DNA of 64,000 nt from a bacterium (lineage in GTDB: Bacteria; Sumerlaeota; Sumerlaeia; SLMS01; JAHLLQ01), in contig JAHLLQ010000011.1 in the NCBI GenBank assembly GCA_020444065.1, positions 36,525 through 100,524 on the forward strand, in the 5' to 3' direction. This document shows positions 8,333 through 16,876 of this stretch, piece by piece. The stretch's first letter is position 1; every line of letters starts with the position of its first letter. The translations under genes and the position numbers were made by a program. The notes below the pieces were generated by a model. The model worked only from the letters and a program-made list of their open reading frames with translations. It searched no databases and was not told where the DNA came from.

Positions 8333-8697
8333 AACACTGCTCCTTGCAGGGTAGCCTTCCGGGTTTTTGTCTCCTGGGTGTTCCAGTCGTCGGGCTGACG
8401 GCTAGCGGGATATTGTTGGGTATGGCAAGGACAAAACGGCCGTTTCGTGGCGTTTTTTTTGAGCCGAAGCCGGGAAAGCGCCCGCCAAGGCCTCCAGTAA
8501 CCTGAACTTCACACTAGATCGTTGCCGCTGGCCCACTTAGCTGTCAGTCCCTCGAATCGGCCCGGAAAGCCGACGAATGCGGGGGGAAGAGGCGCCCCAA
8601 GCATGCAATTCCCGGTTTGTTCGGCTTGCAGCCCGCTTTCGGGTAGGCCATTCTATGACACAAGATTCTCGCGAGAATCGCCACAGGAGGGGCTTTT
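8333..8697. other. Divergent intergenic region between the TPR and buk operons
   Basis: No gene is seen in 365 nt. It must hold two divergent promoters. Visible structure is a perfect 12-bp palindrome AAACGGCCGTTT at 8434-8445 followed by a T8 run at 8453-8460, and a perfect 16-bp palindrome at 8664-8679 next to the buk ribosome site. No promoter hexamers stand out with confidence. Confidence 0.6.
8664..8679. promoter_or_regulatory. Perfect 16-bp palindrome, candidate operator of the buk operon
   Basis: GATTCTCGCGAGAATC is an exact palindrome ending about 5 nt before the AGGAGG ribosome site of buk. Its position near the transcription or translation start fits a dimeric repressor site. The regulator is unknown. 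Confidence 0.5.
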
Positions 8698-9792
8698 GTG
8701 AACCGACCATTGATACTCGTTATCAATCCAGGGTCCACGTCCACGCGTGCCGCTGTCTACGGAGGGGAGGAACTCCTGGCCGAACGTCATCTCATCTGCG
8801 ATCCTGCCAAACTGGCCGGGTTCGCCCGCGTGATCGACCAGGCCGCATACCGCAAGGAACAGATTCTGGAAATGCTCAGGGAGATCGAAATCTCTCTGAG
8901 CGAACTCGATGCAATTGCTGCTCGAGGCGCGCCGCTTCGCTCCGTTCCGGGAGGCGTCTATCGCATCAATCGAGAGATGCTGGCGGATGCAATCGACGAT
9001 GGCTTCGTTGAGCATGCTTCGAAGGTCGCCTGCGTGATTGCGAACGAACTATCGAGAGAGGCTCAGAACATCCCGGCGTTCATTGTCGACCCGATCTCTA
9101 CCGATGAGTACGACGAGATCTCCCGCATCAGCGGGCTGGCAGAACTCCCCCGCCAGTCATTGACGCACGCGCTGAACATGAAGCGCGCAGCCCGCCATTG
9201 TGCCACAGAAATCGGAAAGCGCTATGAAGACGCGAACCTGATTATCGCGCACCTGGGAGGCGGCTGTTCGATCGCCGCACATCGTCACGGACGGATGGTC
9301 GATTCGGTCGATGCAAACGGAGAGGGACCTTTCTCTCCCGAACGCAGCGGCGGCCTGCGCGTTGACGACCTCGCGCGAATGGTCCTCGTGAGCGGCGATG
9401 ATTATGCGCGCATTCGTCGACGCCTGACGCGCGAGGGCGGCCTGAAAAGCCACCTCGGAACAACCGATGCCAAAGAAGTCGAACAGCGCGTCGAAGACGG
9501 AGACGCGAACGCCCGCCTTGTCTTCCAGGCGATGGCATACCAGATGGCGAAGCACATCTGCGGTCTCGCCGCGGCCCTGTATGGAAGCGTGGACGCCGTT
9601 GTGCTGACCGGCGGCCTGGCGAATTCGAAGATGCTGACCGGGTGGATCCGCGATCGGTGCGGCTTCCTGGCGCCGATGTACATCTATGCCGGCGAGTTCG
9701 AAATGGAGGCTCTGCGCGACGGCGTGGCCCGGGCACTGTCAGGTGAGGAAGCTGTCCGGATCTACCCCACCGGCGAAGCGGAGGATGCGTGA
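8698..9792 (+). CDS. buk: Butyrate kinase
   Basis: An ASKHA-fold acyl kinase that converts acyl-phosphate plus ADP to acid plus ATP in the cytoplasm. The 364-residue length matches the family. The N-terminal phosphate loop 'LVINPGSTSTRAAVY', the middle 'IAHLGGGCSIAAHRHGRMVD' with 'EGPFSPERSGGL', and the C-terminal 'VVLTGGLANS' are all typical of butyrate kinases. The start is GTG with the strong site AGGAGGGG 6 nt upstream. It is the first gene of buk-ptb-iorA-iorB. Because the partners act on 2-oxo acids, the natural substrate may be an aryl- or branched acyl-phosphate rather than butyryl-phosphate. That is inferred from context. Confidence 0.92.
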   Translation: MNRPLILVINPGSTSTRAAVYGGEELLAERHLICDPAKLAGFARVIDQAAYRKEQILEMLREIEISLSELDAIAARGAPLRSVPGGVYRINREMLADAIDDGFVEHASKVACVIANELSREAQNIPAFIVDPISTDEYDEISRISGLAELPRQSLTHALNMKRAARHCATEIGKRYEDANLIIAHLGGGCSIAAHRHGRMVDSVDANGEGPFSPERSGGLRVDDLARMVLVSGDDYARIRRRLTREGGLKSHLGTTDAKEVEQRVEDGDANARLVFQAMAYQMAKHICGLAAALYGSVDAVVLTGGLANSKMLTGWIRDRCGFLAPMYIYAGEFEMEALRDGVARALSGEEAVRIYPTGEAEDA

Positions 9793-10583
9793 TGAGGAGC
9801 TTCGAGGAAATCCTGCAGCGCGCGGCCGCCATGGGTCCGAAACGCATCGCAATCGCCGGGGCCATGGACGAGGCATTGAAGGACGCGTTCGACGATGCGA
9901 AGAGACGGGGAGTTGCCCACACGGTCGAATTCACGAATCCGCTCTCCGCCGCTCGCGCCGTTCGCGAAGGCGAGGCCGACGTCCTTATGAAGGGAAAAGT
10001 AGATACGAAGGCCTTCATGGGTGCGGTGCTGGACAAGGAGAACGGTCTACGGAGCGGCAAGCTGATCAGCCATGCCTTCGTCTTCGAAGCATTCGGCCGG
10101 CTGATGATTATCACGGACGGTGGTATCGTCCTGAATCCGACACTTGAGGAAAAAGCCGAGATCGTCCGGAATGTCCTGCCGATCGCTCGGAAGCTCGGGA
10201 TTGGGGAGCCACGAATCGCCGTCGTGACCGCCTACGAAAAAGAAAATCCCAAAATGCCGGAGACCGTCGATGCGGCTCAACTGGCAGCGATGAACATCGA
10301 AGGCTGCGTCGTGGAAGGCCCACTCGCGGTCGATGTCGCGATGAGCAAGGAAGCTGCGGCAGCGAAAGGTGTCGAGGGCCAGGTCCCGGGGAATGTCGAC
10401 ATCTTCCTCGCGCCGTCGGTCCTTGTTGGAAACATCCTCGCCAAGGGCATTATGTACTTCACTGGCTGCAGCGGCGGCGGAGTCGTCGCTGGAACATCCA
10501 GGCCGGTGACTTTTCTCTCAAGGTCGGACACGGCTCAAACGAAACTCCACACAATCGCTCTCGGGGTCCTGATGAGCGAGTAG
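9792..10583 (+). CDS. ptb: Phosphate butyryltransferase (phosphate acyltransferase)
   Basis: Converts acyl-CoA and phosphate to acyl-phosphate and CoA, feeding the kinase encoded just upstream. About 263 residues, similar to the family. Typical segments are 'ADVLMKGKVDTKAFMGAVLD', 'ISHAFVFE', 'LMIITDGGIVLNP' and the C-terminal 'NILAKGIMYFTGC' with the following Gly-rich loop. The ATG at 9792 overlaps the buk stop by one base (TGATG), which implies translational coupling. A GTG one codon earlier is also possible. The next gene starts 27 nt downstream. Substrate choice (butyryl, isobutyryl, isovaleryl or aryl-acetyl) cannot be read from the sequence. Confidence 0.92.
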   Translation: MRSFEEILQRAAAMGPKRIAIAGAMDEALKDAFDDAKRRGVAHTVEFTNPLSAARAVREGEADVLMKGKVDTKAFMGAVLDKENGLRSGKLISHAFVFEAFGRLMIITDGGIVLNPTLEEKAEIVRNVLPIARKLGIGEPRIAVVTAYEKENPKMPETVDAAQLAAMNIEGCVVEGPLAVDVAMSKEAAAAKGVEGQVPGNVDIFLAPSVLVGNILAKGIMYFTGCSGGGVVAGTSRPVTFLSRSDTAQTKLHTIALGVLMSE

Positions 10584-10610
10584 GACTTGATACTCAGAAG
10601 GGGGTCAAGA

Positions 10611-12362
10611 ATGGCAATCAAACGTGAGCTGATGACGGGCAACGAGGCAGTCGCCCGCGGAGCATGGGAGGCGGGAGTCGTGGTTGCCACGAGCTATCCC
10701 GGCACGCCCAGCACGGAAATCACCGAGGCGCTTTCCCATTACGAGGAAGTCAATGCCGAGTGGTCTGTGAACGAGAAAGTGGCGCTGGAAGTCGCCATCG
10801 GGGCCGCCTTTGCAGGCGTTCGGGCGATCGCGACAATGAAGCACGTCGGTGTAAACGTCGCTGCGGATCCGCTCTTCTCGCTGGCTTATGCCGGCGTGAA
10901 TGCGGGACTGGTGATCGTCACGGCCGACGAGCCGGGACTGCACTCCTCGCAGAACGAGCAGGACAACCGCATCTACGCCAAGTTCGCCCAGATTCCGATG
11001 CTTGAGCCCTCTGACGCGCAGGAAGCAAAGGAGATGACGAAGCTCGCATTCGAACTGAGCGAAGAGCACGACACGCCCGTCATGCTGCGACTGACGACGC
11101 GCATCTGCCACACCGATAGCCCGGTGCGCCTGGGGCGTCGCGAAGAAGTCCCTCGACGGCCCTACCAGAAACAACCCCGCAAGTACGCCATGTTGCCGCC
11201 CCACGCGTACGGACGACATCTCGTTCTGGAGAAGCGCCAGGCCGTCCTCGAAGCCGTCTCGAACACATTCGACGGAAACCGCGTCGAGATGCGGTCATTG
11301 GAGTACGGCGTTGTCACCAGCGGCATCAGCTATCTGAACGTGCGCGAGGCGCTTCCCGAGTTCTCCGTGCTGAAGATCGGGATGACGTATCCTGTGCCGC
11401 ATCAATTGATTCGCAACTTCGCGCAGCGAGTCGAGTACCTCTACGTTGTGGAAGAGAATCGGCCGTTCCTTGAGGAAGAGATCAAGGCCCTCGGAATCAA
11501 GGTCGAAGGCAAGGAGCAATTACTCTCGGTCGGTGAGCTTCCGGCAGAAGCACTACGCGAACGCATTCGCCATCGGCCGAGTCCCCAAAAGCCTCCCGTG
11601 CAGGATCTTCCTCCCCGACCGCCGCAGTTCTGTCCGGGGTGCGGACACCGCGGTGTCTTCCATGTGTTGTCGAAGAACCGCATCACGGTGAATGGTGATA
11701 TTGGCTGCTATTCGCTAGGAGCGCTCGCGCCGTTCAACGCGATGGATACGTTGATTTGCATGGGAGCCTCTATCGGCATGGATCACGGTTTCCGCAAGGC
11801 AGCCGAGCCCAACGAACGCAGCGTTTCCGTCATCGGCGATTCCACGTTCTTCCACAGCGGCATGACGAATCTGCTTAACATGGTGTACAACAACGGCACC
11901 GCGACAACGATCATTCTGGACAACCGCATCACAGCCATGACCGGCCATCAGCCCAACCCCGCATCGGGTGTGCTGGCCGCCGGTGAGCAAGTTCGCCCGG
12001 CAAACATGGTGGAGATCTGCAAGGCCCTTGGCGTGAAGCACGTTCGCGAACTCGACGGCTTCGACATGCAAGGCATCGAGAAGGCCCTGAAGGAAGAGAT
12101 GGATCGCCAGGAGCCCTCGGTGCTCGTCATCAATACACGTTGCGTGATGGTGGAGCGCGAACGCTTCGGTTCGGCCCGCGTGGTGGACGAAGATCTCTGC
12201 ACGAAGTGCCGCCTCTGCTTGAAGTTGGGCTGTCCGGCGCTGACCATTGAAAACGATAAGATCGTCGTCACGGACTTCCTCTGCGATGGCTGTGGACTGT
12301 GCGAAGACGTTTGCCGCTTCGATGCGATCAAGTGCGAAGAACCCCAGGAGGTGAAGACATGA
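10611..12362 (+). CDS. iorA: Indolepyruvate ferredoxin oxidoreductase, alpha subunit
   Basis: The large subunit of the enzyme that oxidatively decarboxylates arylpyruvates (2-oxo acids from Trp, Phe and Tyr) to aryl-acetyl-CoA with ferredoxin as acceptor. 583 residues. The N-terminal pyrimidine-binding half includes 'VATSYPGTPSTEITEALSHY'. The thiamine-diphosphate half has 'FCPGCGHRGVFHVL', 'GDIGCYSLG' and 'GDSTFFHSGM'. Two [4Fe-4S] ferredoxin motifs close the protein, 'CTKCRLCLKLGCPAL' and 'CDGCGLCEDVCRFDAI'; in the first the spacing is slightly irregular (C-x2-C-x2-C-x3-C), as in other IorA proteins. AAGGGGG precedes the ATG. It overlaps iorB by 4 nt. Confidence 0.93.
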   Translation: MAIKRELMTGNEAVARGAWEAGVVVATSYPGTPSTEITEALSHYEEVNAEWSVNEKVALEVAIGAAFAGVRAIATMKHVGVNVAADPLFSLAYAGVNAGLVIVTADEPGLHSSQNEQDNRIYAKFAQIPMLEPSDAQEAKEMTKLAFELSEEHDTPVMLRLTTRICHTDSPVRLGRREEVPRRPYQKQPRKYAMLPPHAYGRHLVLEKRQAVLEAVSNTFDGNRVEMRSLEYGVVTSGISYLNVREALPEFSVLKIGMTYPVPHQLIRNFAQRVEYLYVVEENRPFLEEEIKALGIKVEGKEQLLSVGELPAEALRERIRHRPSPQKPPVQDLPPRPPQFCPGCGHRGVFHVLSKNRITVNGDIGCYSLGALAPFNAMDTLICMGASIGMDHGFRKAAEPNERSVSVIGDSTFFHSGMTNLLNMVYNNGTATTIILDNRITAMTGHQPNPASGVLAAGEQVRPANMVEICKALGVKHVRELDGFDMQGIEKALKEEMDRQEPSVLVINTRCVMVERERFGSARVVDEDLCTKCRLCLKLGCPALTIENDKIVVTDFLCDGCGLCEDVCRFDAIKCEEPQEVKT

Positions 12363-12979
12363 AGACCGCCGTGAAACCAGTTACGAATGTTCTCGCCGTA
12401 GGCGTTGGCGGCCAGGGCATCATCCGACTGTCGAATATTCTGGCCGAGACGGCATTCCGATCCGGCTTGGATGTGAAGAAATCGGAGATCCACGGCCTGT
12501 CCCAGCGAGGCGGCAGTGTCTACAGCCACATCCGCTGGGGTGAAACCGTCTTCTCACCAGTCATCATGGACGGCGAGGCGCACTTTGTTCTGGCCCTGGA
12601 GGAACTCGAGGCGCTCCGCTTCGCGCACACCGTGCGACCCGACGGGCTGATTCTCATCAACGACTTCCGTCTGCTGCCTGCGACCGTGGTGAATCGCCAG
12701 GCGGAGTATCCCGACGACATCGATGAGCAATTGCTTGAGTATGCCAGATTCGAGCGCATCCCAGCCACGAAGATGGCGGCGGATCTTGGGAATGTGCGGG
12801 CGGCGAACATAATCCTGATCGGGGCGCTTGCCAGGCACCTGGAACTGGACGTTGACACATGGAAGGCGGTTGTCCGCGACTCCTTCGCATCCAAGTTCGC
12901 CGAAATCAACGAACACGCGTTCGAGGTCGGATACAACTTCGCAGAAGCGGGAAAGGCGGAGCCTGAACCGGCAACATGA
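12359..12979 (+). CDS. iorB: Indolepyruvate ferredoxin oxidoreductase, beta subunit
   Basis: The small gamma-type subunit of the 2-oxoacid:ferredoxin oxidoreductase family, 206 residues. The N-terminal 'VLAVGVGGQGIIRLSNILAE' followed by 'KSEIHGLSQRGGSVYSHIRW' is diagnostic for this domain. The ATG overlaps the iorA stop (ATGA), with CAGGAGG upstream, so the two subunits are co-translated in equal amounts. It is the last gene of the operon, about 110 nt before the next gene. The enzyme yields acyl-CoA and reduced ferredoxin, and Ptb and Buk then recover ATP. Confidence 0.92.
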   Translation: MKTAVKPVTNVLAVGVGGQGIIRLSNILAETAFRSGLDVKKSEIHGLSQRGGSVYSHIRWGETVFSPVIMDGEAHFVLALEELEALRFAHTVRPDGLILINDFRLLPATVVNRQAEYPDDIDEQLLEYARFERIPATKMAADLGNVRAANIILIGALARHLELDVDTWKAVVRDSFASKFAEINEHAFEVGYNFAEAGKAEPEPAT

Positions 12980-13089
12980 CAGCTTCGGGTTGAGCCTTCA
13001 TCCGGGTTGACCTCTCCGTCCCGCGGCGCGAGAATAGCGCTGGGAAGAAGTCTGGGAGGGAGGAGAAGAGACTCATTTAGGAGGCTGAT

Positions 13090-13776
13090 ATGCCCGGCGA
13101 TCCGATTCGACTCGTGCAAGCCCTGGTTGGGGCCGAATTGTCCAGCCACGACGAAGTGGCTGTCAGCGCTGTTCCGAAGGGACCGGTGGTCACGCTCTCG
13201 CGCGACTACGGATCCGGCGGAGAGGATGTGGCTCACGAACTCTCGATGGCCCTGCACGTCGGGTGCTTCGATCGTGAGATTCTGGACGCCATCGCAGATA
13301 GCGCAAAAGTCGATCGCTTCCTCATGGAGCGCCTCGACGAGCAGGTTCGAGGGATCATGGACGCGTGGGCGTTCTCGATCATCAGTGGCAAGAGCGCCTT
13401 CAAGGAGGATTATCGGCGGCACCTGGTTAGCGTGATCCTCGGCATTTCGCAGCGTGGCGGCGTGATCGTGGGCCGCGGGGCCCACCTGATCCTCTGGGAT
13501 CGAAAGGCCTTCCGCGTAAGGATTGTGGGATCGCTCGATCGCTGTGCCAAGCGCGTGGCCGAGAAGGAGAATATCTCCCAAGAGGAGGCGGAGAAGAAGA
13601 TCCAACACATCAACCAGGAACGCGCATCCTTCATCAAGAACCTGTATCGACACGATTTGTCCGATTGCTCCAGCTTTGACATGGTCCTAAATTCCGACCG
13701 CTACACGCCGCAAGTGCTGGCGAGAATGATCGCAAACGCCATGCGACTGGCGGGTTTCGCGGTTCCGGTCGAATAG
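13090..13776 (+). CDS. Cytidylate kinase-like family protein
   Basis: A 228-residue P-loop-like protein of the AAA/cytidylate-kinase-2 type. The motif 'VVTLSRDYGSGGEDVAHELS' stands in place of the usual GKGT(S) P-loop, as in the cytidylate-kinase-like family. Later segments ('GGVIVGRGAHLIL', 'FRVRIVGSLDRCAKRVAEKE', 'NLYRHDLSDCSSFDMVLNSD') match the same family. These proteins are presumed nucleotide kinases, but the substrate has rarely been shown. AGGAGG lies 6 nt before the ATG. It is not overlapped with iorB and probably has its own expression. Confidence 0.8.
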   Translation: MPGDPIRLVQALVGAELSSHDEVAVSAVPKGPVVTLSRDYGSGGEDVAHELSMALHVGCFDREILDAIADSAKVDRFLMERLDEQVRGIMDAWAFSIISGKSAFKEDYRRHLVSVILGISQRGGVIVGRGAHLILWDRKAFRVRIVGSLDRCAKRVAEKENISQEEAEKKIQHINQERASFIKNLYRHDLSDCSSFDMVLNSDRYTPQVLARMIANAMRLAGFAVPVE

Positions 13777-13883
13777 CCGACCGCCCCGAGACCAAGGCAT
13801 CCCCATTTCGCCCCTTGCGCTCCGCGCCTGGGACTGTGGGGATGATTTGAACACAATGACGAGCAGGAGCCTTCTGACCGAGC

Positions 13884-16160
13884 ATGGAGCACAGCCCCAC
13901 TCACGACATGTTGATCACGATGGTGACGGCGATTTCCGCCGGCGTGATCCTGATTGCCATCTCGAAGCTGATCCGGACCTCGGCCATCGTTCTGCTCCTG
14001 ATCGGTGGGATGCTGCTTGGACCGGAATTCCTGGACATCATCAAACCGGAGAGCCTCGGCGATGGCCTGCGAGTAATCGTCTCGCTCGCCGTTGGCCTGA
14101 TTCTCTTCGAGGGCGGCCTGACACTCGACCTGGAGGGCTATCGCTCGGCCAGCAAGCTGATTCGCCGCCTGCTCAGTCTCGGCATCCTGACGACGCTGCT
14201 GGCAACGGCGGTGGCCATCCATCTGACGTTCGATAAGCCATGGAACATAAGCTTCCTGGCCGCGAGTCTGGTCATCGTGACTGGACCCACCGTCATCGCT
14301 CCCCTGCTGAAGCGCATCAAGATCAACACGAAGCTGCACAACATCCTCCATTGGGAAGGCGTCTTGATCGATCCGCTCGGCGTGTTCGTCGCGCTGCTGT
14401 TCTTCGAGTGGATTATCGGCCAGGGAAGCACCGAGGTGCTCTCGAACTTCATCCTGCGGTTCATCTCCGGTATCGCCATCGGCCTGGCCGGCGGATTTGG
14501 CATCTATCAACTGCTTAAGAGCCGCCTGATCCCCGAAGACATGATGAACGTGACGTCCCTGGCTCTGGCCGTCCTGATCTTCGGAATTACCGATACACTC
14601 TTCACCGAGGCAGGCCTGCTGGCGGTCACAGTCGCGGGGTTTGTCCTCGGAGTGAAACGGCCGGTCGAGTTGAAGCAGATCCGGCACTTCAAGGCCGAGA
14701 TCACAGATCTCCTGATCGGCATGCTTTTTATGCTGCTCGCCGCGCGACTCAAGCTCTCGCAGTTTTCCGACTTCGGCTGGCAGGGCGTTCTTCTGGTCGC
14801 CATCGTAATGATCGTCGTTCGACCACTGAATATCCTCATCTCCTCGGTCGGGTTGGATTTCAACTGGCGCGAGAAAGCCTTCCTGGGTTGGGTCGCTCCG
14901 CGCGGAATTGTCGCCGCATCGATGGCTTCGTACATCACGATCCGGCTGCAGGCCATGGGCCGCTTCGAACAACCGCAATTCATTGAGACATTCACCTACT
15001 CCGTGATCACGGCCACGGTCTTGATTCAAGGATTCACCGCCGGTCCATTCGCGTCATTGCTGCAGTTGAAACGCCCGGCACCAACCGGCTGGATGATCAT
15101 TGGGGCGCATCCTCTCGGGCGGCGAATTGCGCGCTTTATCGAACGTACCGCAAAGTTGCCGGCAGTTCTGATCGATACAAACCCGCGCGCAGTGAACGAG
15201 GCGCGCAACGATGGGCTAAACGCGTTGATTCTGGATGCCCGCGAGGCCGAGGTGGAAGACCGCGATGATTTCCAGTCGGTGGGCAACTTGATCGCACTGA
15301 CCGATAACGAGGAGCTCAACGTCCTGCTATGCCAGCGCTGGGCCGCGGTCGTCGGTCGCGATCATGTTTATCGTTGGACTTCCGGCAAGACGAAGGCCCG
15401 CGAAGCCCAGGAGACGCCTGGACGTGCCGTCTGGACAGGCCTGCCGAAGCCTTCGCTTCTGAGTGCCGAATTGCAGCGCGGCGAGGCTTCGATCATTCAC
15501 TCCCACGGTGACATCATCGATCCGGGCAACCTGACGACTCCTCTTCTCGCAGCTCAGAATAAGCAACTCATAATCGATCCCGGCGCGGCAAAGAAAGACG
15601 CCAGTGGGCAAGCTCAGGGCGAGCGCCTGTACCTGCGGCGTGAGGCCGATTACCTGGTCCGCAGCTTGCGGCCGGAATTGGTGACGCGCGTTGAGGCAAA
15701 GGACATCGATCACCTCTTCGAGCAAATGATCGAAATCGTGATTCGCCTTTTTCCCAAGGTGCCCAAGGACGAGACACTGAGCGAGTTACAGGAACGCGAG
15801 AAGTCCTTCCCAACGGCCCTTGGTCACGGCATCGCGGTGCCGCACGCATACAGCCATGCGCTTGAAAGCCGCGTGTGCGCCGTCGCTCAGATTCCTGGCG
15901 GCGTCGACTTCAACGCCCCCGATGGCGAGCCCGTGCGGCTGGCGTTCCTTCTACTCAGCCCGACAGGCGATCCGGAAGGGCACCTGGCCACCATGGCGGA
16001 AATTGCGCGCCTCGTTGTCGACAAGCAAACCCGCCAGCGCCTGATGGATGCGGAAGATCCTGCCGATGTCCTGATCATCGTCAATCGCGTGAATACGCTT
16101 CTGTCGCAGCCGCCCGGCTCGCGTTCAGGCTCCAGCAGCGAGGTCGCCAAGAAGCGATGA
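13884..16160 (+). CDS. CPA1-type cation/proton antiporter fused to TrkA-N and PTS EIIA domains
   Basis: A 758-residue fusion. Residues about 10-395 form a 12-13 helix Na+(K+)/H+ antiporter of the NhaP/CPA1 type, with '[12 protein letters not shown]', '[11 protein letters not shown]' and the ion-site segment '[10 protein letters not shown]' (Asp163; Ile162 replaces the common Asn). Residues about 400-510 are a TrkA-N-like Rossmann domain with '[10 protein letters not shown]', a variant of GxGxxG, and 'AVLIDTN'. Residues about 605-735 are a PTS EIIA (fructose/Ntr-type) domain with '[17 protein letters not shown]', in which His654 is the expected phosphorylation site. The protein would exchange cations at the inner membrane under control of a nucleotide and a phosphoryl signal; this is inferred from domains. 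It overlaps trmD by 4 nt. Confidence 0.88.
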   Translation: MEHSPTHDMLITMVTAISAGVILIAISKLIRTSAIVLLLIGGMLLGPEFLDIIKPESLGDGLRVIVSLAVGLILFEGGLTLDLEGYRSASKLIRRLLSLGILTTLLATAVAIHLTFDKPWNISFLAASLVIVTGPTVIAPLLKRIKINTKLHNILHWEGVLIDPLGVFVALLFFEWIIGQGSTEVLSNFILRFISGIAIGLAGGFGIYQLLKSRLIPEDMMNVTSLALAVLIFGITDTLFTEAGLLAVTVAGFVLGVKRPVELKQIRHFKAEITDLLIGMLFMLLAARLKLSQFSDFGWQGVLLVAIVMIVVRPLNILISSVGLDFNWREKAFLGWVAPRGIVAASMASYITIRLQAMGRFEQPQFIETFTYSVITATVLIQGFTAGPFASLLQLKRPAPTGWMIIGAHPLGRRIARFIERTAKLPAVLIDTNPRAVNEARNDGLNALILDAREAEVEDRDDFQSVGNLIALTDNEELNVLLCQRWAAVVGRDHVYRWTSGKTKAREAQETPGRAVWTGLPKPSLLSAELQRGEASIIHSHGDIIDPGNLTTPLLAAQNKQLIIDPGAAKKDASGQAQGERLYLRREADYLVRSLRPELVTRVEAKDIDHLFEQMIEIVIRLFPKVPKDETLSELQEREKSFPTALGHGIAVPHAYSHALESRVCAVAQIPGGVDFNAPDGEPVRLAFLLLSPTGDPEGHLATMAEIARLVVDKQTRQRLMDAEDPADVLIIVNRVNTLLSQPPGSRSGSSSEVAKKR

Positions 16161-16876
16161 AGATCACCGTTCTGACTTTGTTTCCGCAGTGGTTCGAGGG
16201 CCCGTTTGGCGAGAGCATCCTTGCCCGCGCCCAGCAACGCGGCCAGGTGGAACTCGTGGTTCGCAACTTCCGCGACTGGGCCACAGACCGCCACAACACG
16301 GTGGACGATGCGCCGTATGGCGGCGGCGGTGGGATGCTGCTGAAAGCCGAGCCGATCTCTGCGGCGCTCGATGAAGTCGCCGGCGCGCCGGGCACGGAAG
16401 GACGCGCGTATGTCGTTTACACCTCGCCGCGCGGGAAGACTTATGATCAGGCACGTGCGCGCGAGTTCGCATCCACCGACCAGGACATTGTCATCATTTG
16501 CGGCCATTACGAAGGCCTCGACGAGCGCGTCATCGAAACGCGCGTGGACGAGGAGATTTCTCTTGGTGATTTTGTTCTGACTGGAGGAGAGATTCCAGCA
16601 TTGGCTATCGTCGACTCGATCGTACGGCTGCTTCCCGGTGTGCTGGGGTGCGCGGAAGGTGCCGAGCGCGATTCCTTCTCCGACGGGCTCCTGGAGGCGC
16701 CACACTACACGCGCCCGGAGGAATTCGAGGGCCTGCGCGTGCCGGATATTCTTCTCTCCGGACATCATGCCCGCATCGAGGAATGGCGCCGAGAGATGGC
16801 AATCGATGTGACTCGGCTGCGCCGCCCGGATTTGTACGAAGCCTGGAAGGATAAGCAGAAGAAAGCGAAAGACTAG
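16157..16876 (+). CDS. trmD: tRNA (guanine-N1)-methyltransferase
   Basis: The SPOUT methyltransferase that makes m1G37 in tRNAs with SAM. 239 residues, close to the usual 240-250. The family core is complete: '[13 protein letters not shown]', '[20 protein letters not shown]', the trefoil-knot SAM segment '[12 protein letters not shown]', '[15 protein letters not shown]', '[13 protein letters not shown]', and the catalytic-loop region '[17 protein letters not shown]'. The start ATG overlaps the antiporter stop. The usual neighbours rpsP, rimM and rplS are absent. Its stop codon lies within the last four bases of the convergent kinase gene. Confidence 0.95.
   Translation: MKITVLTLFPQWFEGPFGESILARAQQRGQVELVVRNFRDWATDRHNTVDDAPYGGGGGMLLKAEPISAALDEVAGAPGTEGRAYVVYTSPRGKTYDQARAREFASTDQDIVIICGHYEGLDERVIETRVDEEISLGDFVLTGGEIPALAIVDSIVRLLPGVLGCAEGAERDSFSDGLLEAPHYTRPEEFEGLRVPDILLSGHHARIEEWRREMAIDVTRLRRPDLYEAWKDKQKKAKD

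Noticed and set aside
13798..13844. Weak CATCCCCA/TGGGGATG inverted repeat as terminator of the cytidylate-kinase-like gene
   Set aside because: The arms are short, the loop is 31 nt and no T-run follows, so it is not reported as a feature.
13701..15029. Long minus-strand open frame opposite the antiporter gene
   Set aside because: It is antisense to a clear membrane protein, is rich in Gln/Asp/His as expected from codon-position shadow, has no ribosome site and no recognisable domain.
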